Part shown: one piece after another, positions 18,646 through 27,579 of the stretch
How positions within the stretch are numbered: position 1 is the stretch's first letter
Layout: every line of letters starts with the position of its first letter
Assembly: GCF_000234355.1 (NCBI RefSeq)
Contig: NZ_AGQV01000002.1
Location: 310,001-374,000 of the forward strand
Reading direction: 5' to 3'
DNA: 64,000 bases
DNA from: Gluconobacter morbifer G707
GTDB taxonomy: Bacteria; Pseudomonadota; Alphaproteobacteria; Acetobacterales; Acetobacteraceae
Position numbers and translations under genes: made by a program
Notes under the pieces: generated by a model
The model's input: the letters and a program-made list of their open reading frames with translations, nothing else
The model's database searches: none
Told to the model about the DNA's origin: nothing

Positions 18646-20232
18646 ATGTTGCGCAAGGCCCTTCTTCTGTGCGCGACCATAATGGTCGCGCCTGCTCTCG
18701 CCGCCTCTCCTTCCACGCCAGCGGAACCGAACGCAGACAGCGTCACGACCGGAACCGTCACGGTCAACGGCACACCCATTCCCTATCAGGCTGTTGCCGG
18801 CACCATTCTGGTTCACGGAAAAGACTATAACGACTCTGCCGACCTCATCTCAAAGCGCGGCACAAAGATCGACACCAGCAAGGATGACGCGGCCAAAAAT
18901 CCGCCTGTCGCCTCCATGTTCTATACGGCCTATTTCAAGCAGGGTGTTCCGTCTGCGAAACGGCCAATTACTTTCCTGTACAATGGCGGCCCGGGTTCGG
19001 CCTCTGTCTGGGTCCATATGGGCACTTTCGGCCCCTGGCGCGTCAATACGCCCGGAGATCAGCACCTTCCGGCAGCTCCCTACGCCCTCATCAACAATCC
19101 GCAGTCCCTGATGGATGTTTCGGATGTCGTCTTCGTGGACGCGCCCGGGACCGGCTTCTCGCGCATTGCCGGCAAGGATGCGGCCAAGGAATTTCTGGGC
19201 GTCGACGGGGATGCTGAAGCCTTCACCCATTTCATTGCGCAGTTTCTCGCCAAATATCACCGCTACAATTCACCAAAATACCTGTTTGGCGAAAGTTACG
19301 GCACGATGCGTTCCGCAGTAGTCATCAATGACCTGGAGCAGGAAGAGAATATCGACTTCAATGGCGTCATCCTGCTCTCCCAGATCCTGAACTACGACAA
19401 CAGCGCGGACGGCCCCCAGTTCAATCCCGGCATTGACGATCCTTACATCCTCGCTCTGCCGACCTATGCCGCCACAGCCTGGTACCATCACTGCCTGCCG
19501 CAGGATCACCCCGATCTGAAGGCTTTCCTGCACGAAGTGGAACATTTCGCCCAGAACGATTATGCACTCGCGCTTCGGCAGGGTGCGGACCTTTCCGATA
19601 CCCGAAAAGAAGCCATTGCCCAGAAGCTGCATGACTATACCGGATTGCCTGCGGACTACATCCTGCGGGCTGACCTGCGCGTCAATGGCGGTGAGTTCGA
19701 ACAGCAGCTCCAGGCAAAGACAGGGATGGCGACCGGCCGTCTGGACACGCGCTATTCCAGCCCGACGATTGATCCCCTGTCACAGGAAGTGGACTACGAT
19801 CCGCAGTCAAGCGCCATCAGCTCCGCTTACGTGACCGTTTTCAACGATTACATCCGCAATACGCTGAAATACGGCACGGACGAGAAATACCGTCTGTTCA
19901 ATCCTGAAGATCACTGGGACAACAAGCATACGCAGCCTGGTCATGGTTACCAGCCGAAGGGCGTTCCCAATGTCATGGCGGATCTTGCCATGGCCATGAA
20001 AACCAACCCCAATCTGCATGTAATGCTGAATGCGGGATATTATGATCTCGCCACCCCTTATTACGAGGGGATCTACGAAATGAAGCATCTGCCTATCTCG
20101 AATGATCTTCAGAAGAACATCGAGTATGCCCAGTATGAATCAGGTCATATGGTTTACGTGAACCCGGTGACCCTTCAGCAGCTTCATGACAACGTCGCAG
20201 CGTTCATTCGCAAGACTGACAATCTGCATTGA
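18646..20232 (+). CDS. Secreted S10 family serine carboxypeptidase
   Basis: Predicted periplasmic or secreted peptidase that trims C-terminal residues. A signal peptide covers about residues 1-20 (LLLCATIMVAPALAA). The S10 pattern is clear: the NGGPGSASVW oxyanion region, nucleophile Ser in LFGESYGTMRS, Asp in NAGYYDLATPY and His in ESGHMVYV. The 528 residues are normal for bacterial S10 proteins. It has its own 87-bp upstream gap after ppc and is followed by stacked terminator hairpins, so it is probably transcribed alone. Confidence 0.93.
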   Translation: MLRKALLLCATIMVAPALAASPSTPAEPNADSVTTGTVTVNGTPIPYQAVAGTILVHGKDYNDSADLISKRGTKIDTSKDDAAKNPPVASMFYTAYFKQGVPSAKRPITFLYNGGPGSASVWVHMGTFGPWRVNTPGDQHLPAAPYALINNPQSLMDVSDVVFVDAPGTGFSRIAGKDAAKEFLGVDGDAEAFTHFIAQFLAKYHRYNSPKYLFGESYGTMRSAVVINDLEQEENIDFNGVILLSQILNYDNSADGPQFNPGIDDPYILALPTYAATAWYHHCLPQDHPDLKAFLHEVEHFAQNDYALALRQGADLSDTRKEAIAQKLHDYTGLPADYILRADLRVNGGEFEQQLQAKTGMATGRLDTRYSSPTIDPLSQEVDYDPQSSAISSAYVTVFNDYIRNTLKYGTDEKYRLFNPEDHWDNKHTQPGHGYQPKGVPNVMADLAMAMKTNPNLHVMLNAGYYDLATPYYEGIYEMKHLPISNDLQKNIEYAQYESGHMVYVNPVTLQQLHDNVAAFIRKTDNLH

Positions 20233-20238
20233 CCGGAG

Positions 20239-20307
20239 AGACAGGGTTTTATCCAGAACCCTGTCTTTGACAGCACCCGCAGCGCCTCAGGGCCTGCGGG
20301 TTTTTTT
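20239..20307 (+). terminator. Two tandem hairpins ending S10 peptidase transcription
   Basis: The first hairpin has 10-bp arms at 20239-20248 and 20257-20266. The second has arms ACCCGCAG (20275-20282) and CTGCGGGT (20294-20301) followed by seven T. The second is a standard Rho-independent terminator. Confidence 0.85.
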
Positions 20308-20342
20308 ATGGTCCTCATTTGACCCACTGCTCTGTCCATAAA

Positions 20343-20374
20343 AAAACCCTGCCAGAATATTCTGGCAGGGTTTT
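20343..20374. terminator. Bidirectional terminator, perfect 32-bp palindrome
   Basis: Perfect uninterrupted palindrome centred between 20358 and 20359, with A-tract and T-tract ends. It lies 25 bp beyond the fusA stop and works on paper in both directions between convergent genes. Confidence 0.85.
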
Positions 20375-20398
20375 CCATTTCCCGATGTCTGAGAGAAA

Positions 20399-22501
20399 TC
20401 AGGCGGACTTGGCCATGATTTCCTCAGCCACGTTACGCGGCACCGGATCATAGTGATGGAACTGCATCGTGAAGGATGCACGGCCCTTCGTTGCGGAGCG
20501 CAGATGAGAAATGTAACCGAACATTTCCTTCAGCGGCACCTGAGCGCGGATCATCACGGTCGAACCAGCAGTTTCCTGGCTCTGGATGATGCCACGGCGA
20601 CGGTTGAGATCGCCCACCACGTCACCGACGTGATCGTTCGGCGTCGTGATTTCCACATCCATGATCGGCTCGAGAATCACCGGACCGGCGTTCTTCATGC
20701 CTTCACGGAAGCAGGCCTTAGCTGCGATTTCGAAGGCTAGCGCCGAGGAGTCAACGTCATGGTACTTGCCGTCGAGCAGCGTGAACTTGAAGTCCACGGT
20801 CGGGAAGCCGGCCAGAACACCTGTGCTGGACTGGTTGCGGATGCCCTTTTCGACAGCCGGGATGTATTCCTTCGGTACGGAACCACCAACGATCTTGTTC
20901 TCGAAGATGATCTCATCCGGCTTGTCGGACGGAGCAAACTCGATCTTGACCTCAGCGAACTGACCCGAACCACCGGACTGCTTCTTGTGGGTATAGGTCT
21001 CGGTATGAGCCTTCGTGATCGTCTCACGATACGCCACCTGCGGAGCACCGATGTTGGCGTCAACACCGTATTCACGACGGAGACGGTCAACGATGATGTC
21101 AAGGTGAAGCTCACCCATGCCGGACAGGATGGTCTGGCCCGTTTCCTGATCGGTCTTGAGCTGCAGGGACGGATCTTCGGCCGTCAGCTTCTGCAGGGCC
21201 AGCGTCATCTTCTCGACGGCGTCCTTGGTCTTCGGCTCGACGGAAATGTCGATGACCGGAACCGGGAACTGCATCCGCTCCAGCACGACAGGATCAGCAG
21301 CATCGGCCAGCGTGTCACCGGTGACGGTGTCTTTCAGACCAACGAACGCGGCGATGTCGCCAGCACCAACGGACTTCACTTCCTGACGCTTGTCGGCGTG
21401 CATCTGGAACATGCGGCCAACGCGTTCCTTGTGCCCCTTCGTCGTGTTCAGGATGGTGTCGCCGGAGTTCAGGACGCCACGATAGACGCGGACAAAGGTC
21501 AGCGTGCCATACTTGTCGGAAATGATCTTGAACGCGAGGCCGGCAAACTTGCCGTCCGGGTCAACCGGAACGATCGGAAGGAAGTTTTCGTCAACCTCTT
21601 CGCCTTCCGGCGGAGCGATGCGGATGCCTTCCACTTCGTCAGGAGCCGGCAGGTAATCGATGACGGCATCGAGCAGCGGCTGAACGCCCTTGTTCTTGAA
21701 GGCCGTACCACACATGACCGGACGGAACTCACCGGAAATGGCGCCCTTCTTGATGCACCGCTTGAGGGTAGCGACATCAACGTCGCCCTTCTCGAAGTAC
21801 TCTTCCATGGCGGCGTCATCGACGGCCAGGGCGGTATCGAGCAGGTTCTGGCGGGCTTCCGCTGCCTTTTCCTTCAGGTCGGCCGGAATCTCTTCATAGT
21901 GGAACTTGGCGCCAAGTTCGCCGCCTTCCCACACGATCGCACGCATCTCGACCAGATCGACAACGCCGACGAAGTTTTCTTCGGCACCAATCGGGAGCTG
22001 CAGCGGGATCGCCACGATGTCCAGCTTCTCTTTCAGCGTGCTGAAAGCGTAATAGAAGTCGGCGCCGGTGCGGTCGAGCTTGTTGATGAAGATAATGCGC
22101 GGCACGTTGTACCGGTCAGCCAAACGCCAGTTGGTCTCGGACTGCGGCTGCACGCCGGCAACGCCTTCGATCACGAAGATGGCGCCGTCGAGCACGCGGA
22201 GCGAACGGTTCACTTCGATGTTGAAGTCGATGTGACCCGGGGTATCGATGATGTTGATGCGGTGATCATTCCACTCGCACGTCACGGCAGCGGACGTAAT
22301 CGTGATGCCGCGCTCACGTTCCTGCGCCATGTAGTCGGTCGTGGTGTTGCCTTCGTGGACTTCACCGATCTTGTGAGACACACCCGTGTAATACAGGATA
22401 CGCTCGGTCGTCGTGGTCTTGCCGGCATCGATATGCGCGGTAATACCGATGTTGCGGATCTTCGAGAGAGCCGATTTGGCTTCCTGAACGCTTTCTGACA
22501 C
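20399..22501 (-). CDS. fusA: Translation elongation factor G
   Basis: GTPase that translocates tRNA and mRNA on the ribosome. Full length at 700 residues. G1 is [15 protein letters not shown], the switch region has [11 protein letters not shown]3 is DTPGHID and G4 is NKLDRTGAD. Domain IV has [21 protein letters not shown], where the His- and Lys-rich tip meets the decoding site. It stands alone rather than in a str operon with rpsL-rpsG-tuf in view. The start at 22501 gives the usual N-terminus, and the gene is preceded by the rpmB terminator. Confidence 0.98.
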   Translation of the reverse strand: MSESVQEAKSALSKIRNIGITAHIDAGKTTTTERILYYTGVSHKIGEVHEGNTTTDYMAQERERGITITSAAVTCEWNDHRINIIDTPGHIDFNIEVNRSLRVLDGAIFVIEGVAGVQPQSETNWRLADRYNVPRIIFINKLDRTGADFYYAFSTLKEKLDIVAIPLQLPIGAEENFVGVVDLVEMRAIVWEGGELGAKFHYEEIPADLKEKAAEARQNLLDTALAVDDAAMEEYFEKGDVDVATLKRCIKKGAISGEFRPVMCGTAFKNKGVQPLLDAVIDYLPAPDEVEGIRIAPPEGEEVDENFLPIVPVDPDGKFAGLAFKIISDKYGTLTFVRVYRGVLNSGDTILNTTKGHKERVGRMFQMHADKRQEVKSVGAGDIAAFVGLKDTVTGDTLADAADPVVLERMQFPVPVIDISVEPKTKDAVEKMTLALQKLTAEDPSLQLKTDQETGQTILSGMGELHLDIIVDRLRREYGVDANIGAPQVAYRETITKAHTETYTHKKQSGGSGQFAEVKIEFAPSDKPDEIIFENKIVGGSVPKEYIPAVEKGIRNQSSTGVLAGFPTVDFKFTLLDGKYHDVDSSALAFEIAAKACFREGMKNAGPVILEPIMDVEITTPNDHVGDVVGDLNRRRGIIQSQETAGSTVMIRAQVPLKEMFGYISHLRSATKGRASFTMQFHHYDPVPRNVAEEIMAKSA

Positions 22502-22635
22502 GGAGAACCTCCAAAATACAATGAAAGGTGCTTCAGCCTGAACTGAAACACCTCCGCTGCGGCCGATTGCGGCCGAACCTGAATTGCCCCAGTGGCGGCT
22601 GAATGACGCAGACCGCCATGGTTTTCAAGAGCAAT

Positions 22636-22665
22636 CTTTTTCCCGGAAAGAGTGCCGGGAAAAAG
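22636..22665. terminator. Terminator after rpmB
   Basis: Perfect 11-bp arms CTTTTTCCCGG (22636-22646) and CCGGGAAAAAG (22655-22665), just two bases past the rpmB stop. U-rich on both strands; acts for rpmB on the minus strand. Confidence 0.85.
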
Positions 22666-22667
22666 AA

Positions 22668-22970
22668 TCAGGCTGGCTGTGCAGCCTTACGCTCCTGAAC
22701 GCGCAGGATACGGCGCTTGATGACCTGGGCTTCGGTCGGCAGCTTGCGGTTGGGCGTACCCAGCAGGAACGAATCCAGTCCGCCATTATGCTCGATCGTG
22801 CGGATACCGTTGGTGGACAGGCGCAGACGCACCGACGCCCCAAGAATATCGGAGATCAGCGTGGTCTCCTGCAGGTTCGGGAGAAAACGACGGCGGGACT
22901 TGTTGTTGGCGTGGCTGACGTTATTGCCCGTCAGCACGCCTTTGCCCGTGATCTGGCAACGGCGAGACAT
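22668..22970 (-). CDS. rpmB: 50S ribosomal protein L28
   Basis: Large-subunit ribosomal protein. 100 residues, beginning [24 protein letters not shown] with [12 protein letters not shown], the standard alphaproteobacterial L28 form without the zinc-binding cysteine pair. It is followed within two bases by a strong terminator and preceded by the ABC exporter gene 95 bp upstream. Confidence 0.97.
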   Translation of the reverse strand: MSRRCQITGKGVLTGNNVSHANNKSRRRFLPNLQETTLISDILGASVRLRLSTNGIRTIEHNGGLDSFLLGTPNRKLPTEAQVIKRRILRVQERKAAQPA

Positions 22971-23065
22971 GATAACACTTTCCTCGATGCTGGATGACGC
23001 AGGACAACGAGGCCCGGCGCGTTCCGTAAATCAGGCGCGGCTTATGGCGAAGGATCGGGCTTCCG

Positions 23066-24868
23066 TCAAGCCCTGATCACATTTTCTCCGGCCTGAACCG
23101 CCCACATGGCCGCATAATATCCACCTTTTCCCAGCAGATCCATATGTGTTCCACGTTCGACAATCCTGCCGGCATCCAGAACAATGATCTGACCGGCGTT
23201 CTGGACGGTGGATAAACGGTGCGCCACAATGATGGTGGTCCGGGTCCGGGACAGGCTCTGAAGCTCCTGCTGGATGGCGGCTTCCGTTCTGGTATCGAGT
23301 GCGCTCGTCGCCTCGTCCAGAAGCAGGACGCGCGGATCCTTCAGAATGACCCGCGCAATCGCGACACGCTGTTTCTCCCCCCCGGACAGCTTCAGCCCCC
23401 GTTCCCCGACGATGGTGTCATAACCATCCGGCAAGGACTGGATGAAATCATGGATCTGCGCACTGCGGGCCGCGTCTTCTACTTCCTCGCGGGATGCCCC
23501 CAGATTTCCGTAAGCAATGTTTTCCCTGATGGAAGCGTTGAACAGCACGGTGTCCTGAGGAACGGTTCCTATGATCCTGCGAAGGTCATCCAGAGCAATG
23601 TCACGCACGTCATGGCCATCCAGTCTTACCTGCCCTTCCGTCGGGTCATAGGCCCGTGTCAGAAGGCGCCCCATGGTGGATTTTCCTGATCCCGTGTGAC
23701 CGACAATAGCTAGTGAACTGCCAGCCTCAACCTTCAGGCTGACATCATGGAGAATCTGGCGTGCAGGATCATAGCCAAAGGATATATGATCAAAGACCAC
23801 GGAAGCCGGACCAGCCTGTGACAGTCGGGTCGGAAGGCGCACGGGATGCGCCGCTTCCATGACTTCGGGCTGGACCGCCAGCAGTTCCAGATAGTTTTCC
23901 AGATCCACCCGCGCATTCCGCCAGCCAGCGCTGACATAATTCAGCGTTGCGACAGAACTGTACAACCCGCGCAAATAACTTCCGATCAGAACGAACTGGG
24001 CCACCGCGATACGGTGCAGGACAATGTCTCGGGCCGCCAGCGCCAGAAGACCGGTCGTCGTGGCTGCAATCAGGAGACTACGGCTCATCTGTGAAAAACT
24101 GACTAGCCGCTGAAGGCGGATCTCGGCCCGTTTCACAGCCAGACAGGCGTCATCGTAAAGGGCAATTTCGTGCTGTTCGTTGGCGAAGCTGCGAACCGTT
24201 TCGAAATTCAGGATACTGTCGACAAGCTGATGCTGGGCATGGCTGTTGCTCGTGTTCCGAACGCGACGGGCCGCCATACGCAGACGTGTAAAGACATAGG
24301 ACACAGCGCCATAGGCCCCCAGCGCGCCAGCCAGAACCACGACATACCGCCAGTCAAAGACCCGCAGGATGATGAACAGGGTCATCCCCAGTTCGACGAC
24401 ATTGGGCAGCACGCTGAAGAGAACAAGCCCCAGCAATGTCCCAACCGCGTCCGAACCCCGATCGAGCGTCCGTGTAATGGACCCAGTCTGGCGGTCCAGG
24501 TGGAACCTGACACTCAACCGATGCAGGTGTTTCAGCCCCAGCAGAGCCACCCGCCGCTGGAGATCGACCTCCACCGGTTTGACCAGCAACTCTCGTGCGG
24601 GCGTGACAATCCCGGATATGACGCGAATGACCCCGTACTGAACGATCAGCCAGACCGGAACGCTTGCAAGCTGATCCCGGACCGACAAAGCGCCAACCAT
24701 ACGACTGAACAGCCAGGGCGTGGCTACCGTACCACCACTTTCGACCAGCAGCATGATGAGAGCCAGCCCGACGGGAAGTCCCATGGTCCGGAATTTACGG
24801 GGACGTATCTGACGCCACAGATCACGCAGGCTGATGGCCGGAAGCATCGAATCGGGTTTTCTTGCCAT
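23066..24868 (-). CDS. Atm1-type ABC exporter (fused membrane and ATPase domains)
   Basis: Half-transporter, probably a homodimer exporting glutathione-related or sulfur compounds like bacterial and mitochondrial Atm1. The membrane domain spans residues about 25-320, with the Atm1-style FHLDRQTGSITRTLDRG and NFETVRSFANEQHE. The ATPase domain follows: Walker A VGHTGSGKSTMGRLL, signature LSGGEKQRVAIAR, Walker B VLLLDEATSALD and H-loop IVAHRLSTV. The 600-residue length is typical. The 5' end abuts the divergent Nudix gene. The substrate is inferred from family only. Confidence 0.88.
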   Translation of the reverse strand: MARKPDSMLPAISLRDLWRQIRPRKFRTMGLPVGLALIMLLVESGGTVATPWLFSRMVGALSVRDQLASVPVWLIVQYGVIRVISGIVTPARELLVKPVEVDLQRRVALLGLKHLHRLSVRFHLDRQTGSITRTLDRGSDAVGTLLGLVLFSVLPNVVELGMTLFIILRVFDWRYVVVLAGALGAYGAVSYVFTRLRMAARRVRNTSNSHAQHQLVDSILNFETVRSFANEQHEIALYDDACLAVKRAEIRLQRLVSFSQMSRSLLIAATTTGLLALAARDIVLHRIAVAQFVLIGSYLRGLYSSVATLNYVSAGWRNARVDLENYLELLAVQPEVMEAAHPVRLPTRLSQAGPASVVFDHISFGYDPARQILHDVSLKVEAGSSLAIVGHTGSGKSTMGRLLTRAYDPTEGQVRLDGHDVRDIALDDLRRIIGTVPQDTVLFNASIRENIAYGNLGASREEVEDAARSAQIHDFIQSLPDGYDTIVGERGLKLSGGEKQRVAIARVILKDPRVLLLDEATSALDTRTEAAIQQELQSLSRTRTTIIVAHRLSTVQNAGQIIVLDAGRIVERGTHMDLLGKGGYYAAMWAVQAGENVIRA

Positions 24869-25778
24869 GCGGGACTATGACGACGGCATGGAGTGCTTTG
24901 CAATCGTGCGCGCACATGCGAAACTTGACGCTGTGCCTGATGAAACGTCCTTTCCTGCCCTCGCTCCCTTCATGCGCCATATCCGCGCCTGCAACGATGC
25001 CGTCCTGCCCGGTGACAGAAAGCCTTTTTTCTGCGGCTCGGAGCCCATGGGATGGGTAACGCCTGAAACAGGCCGTTTTCTGGCGGAACTGGGACTGAAG
25101 CGTGACGACAGTTATGGGGTTCAGACAGGAACCGAACTTTCCCATCTTTCCAGATGGCTCTGTGATCAGGACGTCTATGCCTCTCACCATGAAGACTTCG
25201 ATGTGCGCAGCAAAACCGGGGTCGTTCTCGGACAGGTGGATCGTGGCGCCATTCCCGTGCTCGGCGTGGCTGCGGAAGGTGTGCACCTGAACGGCCTGGT
25301 GGAGAGACCGGACGGTACTTTTCTCTGGATTGCCCGGCGCAGCAGAAGCAAGCGGCTCGACCCCGGCAAGCTTGATCACCTCGTGGCTGGCGGCATCAGT
25401 GCAGGGCTGTCTCCTGACGCCACCGTCATCAAGGAAGCGCAGGAAGAAGCCGGAATACCCGACGCCGTGACGCGCACCGCACAGCCTGTCAGCCGGCTCC
25501 AGTACGCGCTGGAACGTCCCGAAGGGCTGCGCCGGGATATCCTGCATTGTTATGATCTTGTCCTGCCGCCGGATTTTGTCCCGGTGGCAGAGGATGGGGA
25601 GGTGGAAAGTTTTCACCTTCTTCCCCTGCAGGAGGTATTCGGTCTTGTGCGTGACACGGATGATTTCAAATTCAACGTCAATCTCGTACTGATCGACCTG
25701 TTTGTCCGTCGCGGGCTTTTCAGTCCCGCGGAAAGCTCTTTTCTTCAGGCCGCTCTGACGGGAGAGAACCAGGCATGA
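24867..25778 (+). CDS. Nudix hydrolase with DUF4743 N-terminal domain
   Basis: Predicted Nudix hydrolase of the eukaryote-like thiamine-pyrophosphokinase-associated group. An N-terminal DUF4743-type region (residues ~1-115) precedes the Nudix fold (RSRSKRLDPGKLDHLVAGGISAG). The Nudix box is atypical: GGISAGLSPDATVIKEAQEE keeps the two Glu of QEEAG but has Leu for the first Glu and Lys for the Arg. The start is uncertain. ATG at 24867 touches the divergent ABC start at 24868; ATGs at 24834 and 24888 are also in frame. It overlaps the lipoprotein gene by 4 bp. Confidence 0.85.
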   Translation: MRDYDDGMECFAIVRAHAKLDAVPDETSFPALAPFMRHIRACNDAVLPGDRKPFFCGSEPMGWVTPETGRFLAELGLKRDDSYGVQTGTELSHLSRWLCDQDVYASHHEDFDVRSKTGVVLGQVDRGAIPVLGVAAEGVHLNGLVERPDGTFLWIARRSRSKRLDPGKLDHLVAGGISAGLSPDATVIKEAQEEAGIPDAVTRTAQPVSRLQYALERPEGLRRDILHCYDLVLPPDFVPVAEDGEVESFHLLPLQEVFGLVRDTDDFKFNVNLVLIDLFVRRGLFSPAESSFLQAALTGENQA

Positions 25779-26206
25779 AATCCATGCTGTCGCTCGGTGC
25801 CCTGACGGCACTCCCTCTCCTGCTGGGAGGATGCATCGTTCCAGTCAGCGTCACACCCAATCTCTGCCGCGAAGTCAGCGCGCAGGACAGTCTGCAGATC
25901 CGGCTTATGTTTGGCATGACGCGTCCGGATGGAACGACAATCACCGAAGGGGAATGGCAGGATTTCTTGGCTCGGGAAGTAACACCGCGTTTTCCAGCCG
26001 GTTTCAGCGTCATATCGAGCTATGGCCAGTGGTATGACGCCGCCAATCGCCGCGTTACAAAGGAACCTTCTCGCCTTTTATGGATTGTGACAGTCCCGAA
26101 CCGGGATCTCCTGGGCAATCTGCACAGTATCAGGCAGGATTACATGCAGCGTTTTTCCCAGCAATCCGTAGGTCTGGCCATTCAGAACGGATGTGCATCC
26201 TTTTGA
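25775..26206 (+). CDS. DUF3574 lipoprotein
   Basis: Small predicted lipoprotein of 143 residues. Signal peptide and lipobox LLLGGC place the lipidated Cys at residue 20. The mature part has the DUF3574 pattern: RLMFGMTRPDG, EWQDFLAREVTPRFPAGFSV, and a C-terminal HSIRQDYMQRFSQQSVG. Function is unknown. The start overlaps the Nudix stop (ATGA), so the two are probably co-translated. Confidence 0.85.
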   Translation: MKSMLSLGALTALPLLLGGCIVPVSVTPNLCREVSAQDSLQIRLMFGMTRPDGTTITEGEWQDFLAREVTPRFPAGFSVISSYGQWYDAANRRVTKEPSRLLWIVTVPNRDLLGNLHSIRQDYMQRFSQQSVGLAIQNGCASF

Positions 26207-26309
26207 GGGCAGGATATGATTTTCCGCCCGACGAGGCTGAAAGACCCTTTCCTCTGGTCTGTGACCGCCACATGCACCCGTCATATCGGCCTTTCTTTTC
26301 AGGACTAGC

Positions 26310-27431
26310 ATGACCGACTTTACCTCTCCCCCGTCTCCCGACGTCATTCCGGTCGAAGCCTCCGCCTCGACCGAAACGATCCAGCGCCGCGCGCGGGGAT
26401 TTCTGGCCCTTTTTTTCGTAGCGATCGGTCTATACACCCTCAAGGGCTTTCTGCCTGCTCTGCTCTGGGGATGCGTCTTTGCCATTTCCATCTGGCCACT
26501 CTACAGCCGGGCGGAACGACGTTTTGGCAAGAGCGACTGGCTGCCCCTGCTCTTCACCCTCGCGATCGCGCTGATCTTCCTCGTACCGGTCTCGCTGGTC
26601 GGCGTAAAAGTGGCCGATGAGGCCCGGAGTGCGCTGGAATGGATTGATGATGTCCGCAACAACGGGATTCCAATGCCGGAATGGGTCCCTAACCTTCCGG
26701 TCGGAGCAACGGCCGCCACGAACTGGTGGCAGAGCCACCTGACCAGTCCACAACGCGTCTCCCATTTGTTGCATTCCGTCAATGTGGGGCACGGCGTCCA
26801 GATGACCAGACAGGTTGGTTCCCAAGTTGCCAGACGAGGCACACTGTTCGCCTTCTCCCTGCTGACCCTGTTTTTCCTGCTGAAGGACGGGGACTACGTG
26901 ATCCGCAAATGCCTGATCGGATCACAGCGGCTTTTCGGCGCCCAAGGCGAAAGTGTGGCCAAGCAGATGATCTCATCTGTGCATGGAACACTGGCGGGGC
27001 TGGTCCTGGTCGGGCTGGGAGAAGGCGCGATCATGGGCATCACCTATATCAGCACGGATGCCCCGCAGCCGCTTCTCTTCGCGATGCTGACAGCTGTGGC
27101 GGCCATGATACCGTTCCTGGCATGGCCAACCGTTGCTCTCGTCGCTCTTCTGCTTCTGGCCAACAGCAGCATGATTGGAGCCATTGTGGTGATGGTCATC
27201 GGCTCGATCGTAATTTTCGTAGCCGACCATTTCATCCGGCCGGCCCTTATCGGCGGCAGCACGAAGATGCCATTTCTATGGGTTCTGCTGGGTATTCTGG
27301 GTGGTGCAGAGACCTGGGGACTGCTGGGCCTGTTCCTTGGACCAGCCATCATGGCCGCACTTCATCTTCTCTGGATGCTCTGGACAACGGAGCAGCCACA
27401 GGAAGAGAAACAGATTTTCAAGGAAGAATAA
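26310..27431 (+). CDS. AI-2E family transporter (PerM/YdiK-like permease)
   Basis: Integral membrane protein with about seven to eight predicted helices across 373 residues. The N-terminus has two close helices (FLALFFVAIGLYTLKGFLP), and the C-terminal half has the typical GLVLVGLGEGAIMGITY and PFLAWPTVALVALLLL, ending with RPALIGGSTKMPFLWVLLGI. This family exports varied small molecules and is not reliably tied to autoinducer-2. It starts 103 bp after the lipoprotein gene and ends 10 bp before the tRNA-Pro 3' end on the other strand. Confidence 0.92.
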   Translation: MTDFTSPPSPDVIPVEASASTETIQRRARGFLALFFVAIGLYTLKGFLPALLWGCVFAISIWPLYSRAERRFGKSDWLPLLFTLAIALIFLVPVSLVGVKVADEARSALEWIDDVRNNGIPMPEWVPNLPVGATAATNWWQSHLTSPQRVSHLLHSVNVGHGVQMTRQVGSQVARRGTLFAFSLLTLFFLLKDGDYVIRKCLIGSQRLFGAQGESVAKQMISSVHGTLAGLVLVGLGEGAIMGITYISTDAPQPLLFAMLTAVAAMIPFLAWPTVALVALLLLANSSMIGAIVVMVIGSIVIFVADHFIRPALIGGSTKMPFLWVLLGILGGAETWGLLGLFLGPAIMAALHLLWMLWTTEQPQEEKQIFKEE

Positions 27432-27441
27432 CCGCAGGACT

Positions 27442-27518
27442 TGGTCGGGCAGGCGGGATTCGAACCCACGACCCCCAGTCCCCCAGACTGATGCGCTACC
27501 AAGCTGCGCTACTGCCCG
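27442..27518 (-). tRNA. tRNA-Pro (anticodon GGG)
   Basis: The minus strand folds as a standard tRNA. The acceptor stem is CGGGCAG (27518-27512) with its partner at 27452-27446. The D-arm has GTAGCGCAGCTTGGTAGCGC. The anticodon stem is TCAGT/ACTGG with loop CTGGGGG, giving GGG. The T-arm is GGGTTCGAATCCC. CCA is encoded at 27444-27442. Flanking 10-bp arms (27431-27440 and 27522-27531) would pair the precursor leader and trailer. Confidence 0.96.
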
Positions 27519-27579
27519 TCTGTCCTGCGGTGGAGGCGGTTTAGCAGTGTCCGCCTTTCATCGCAATGGGGTATCTTTC

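Noticed and set aside
20759-22498. 579-codon open frame antisense to fusA
   Set aside because: It is a shadow caused by codon bias of a long conserved gene; no recognisable domain.
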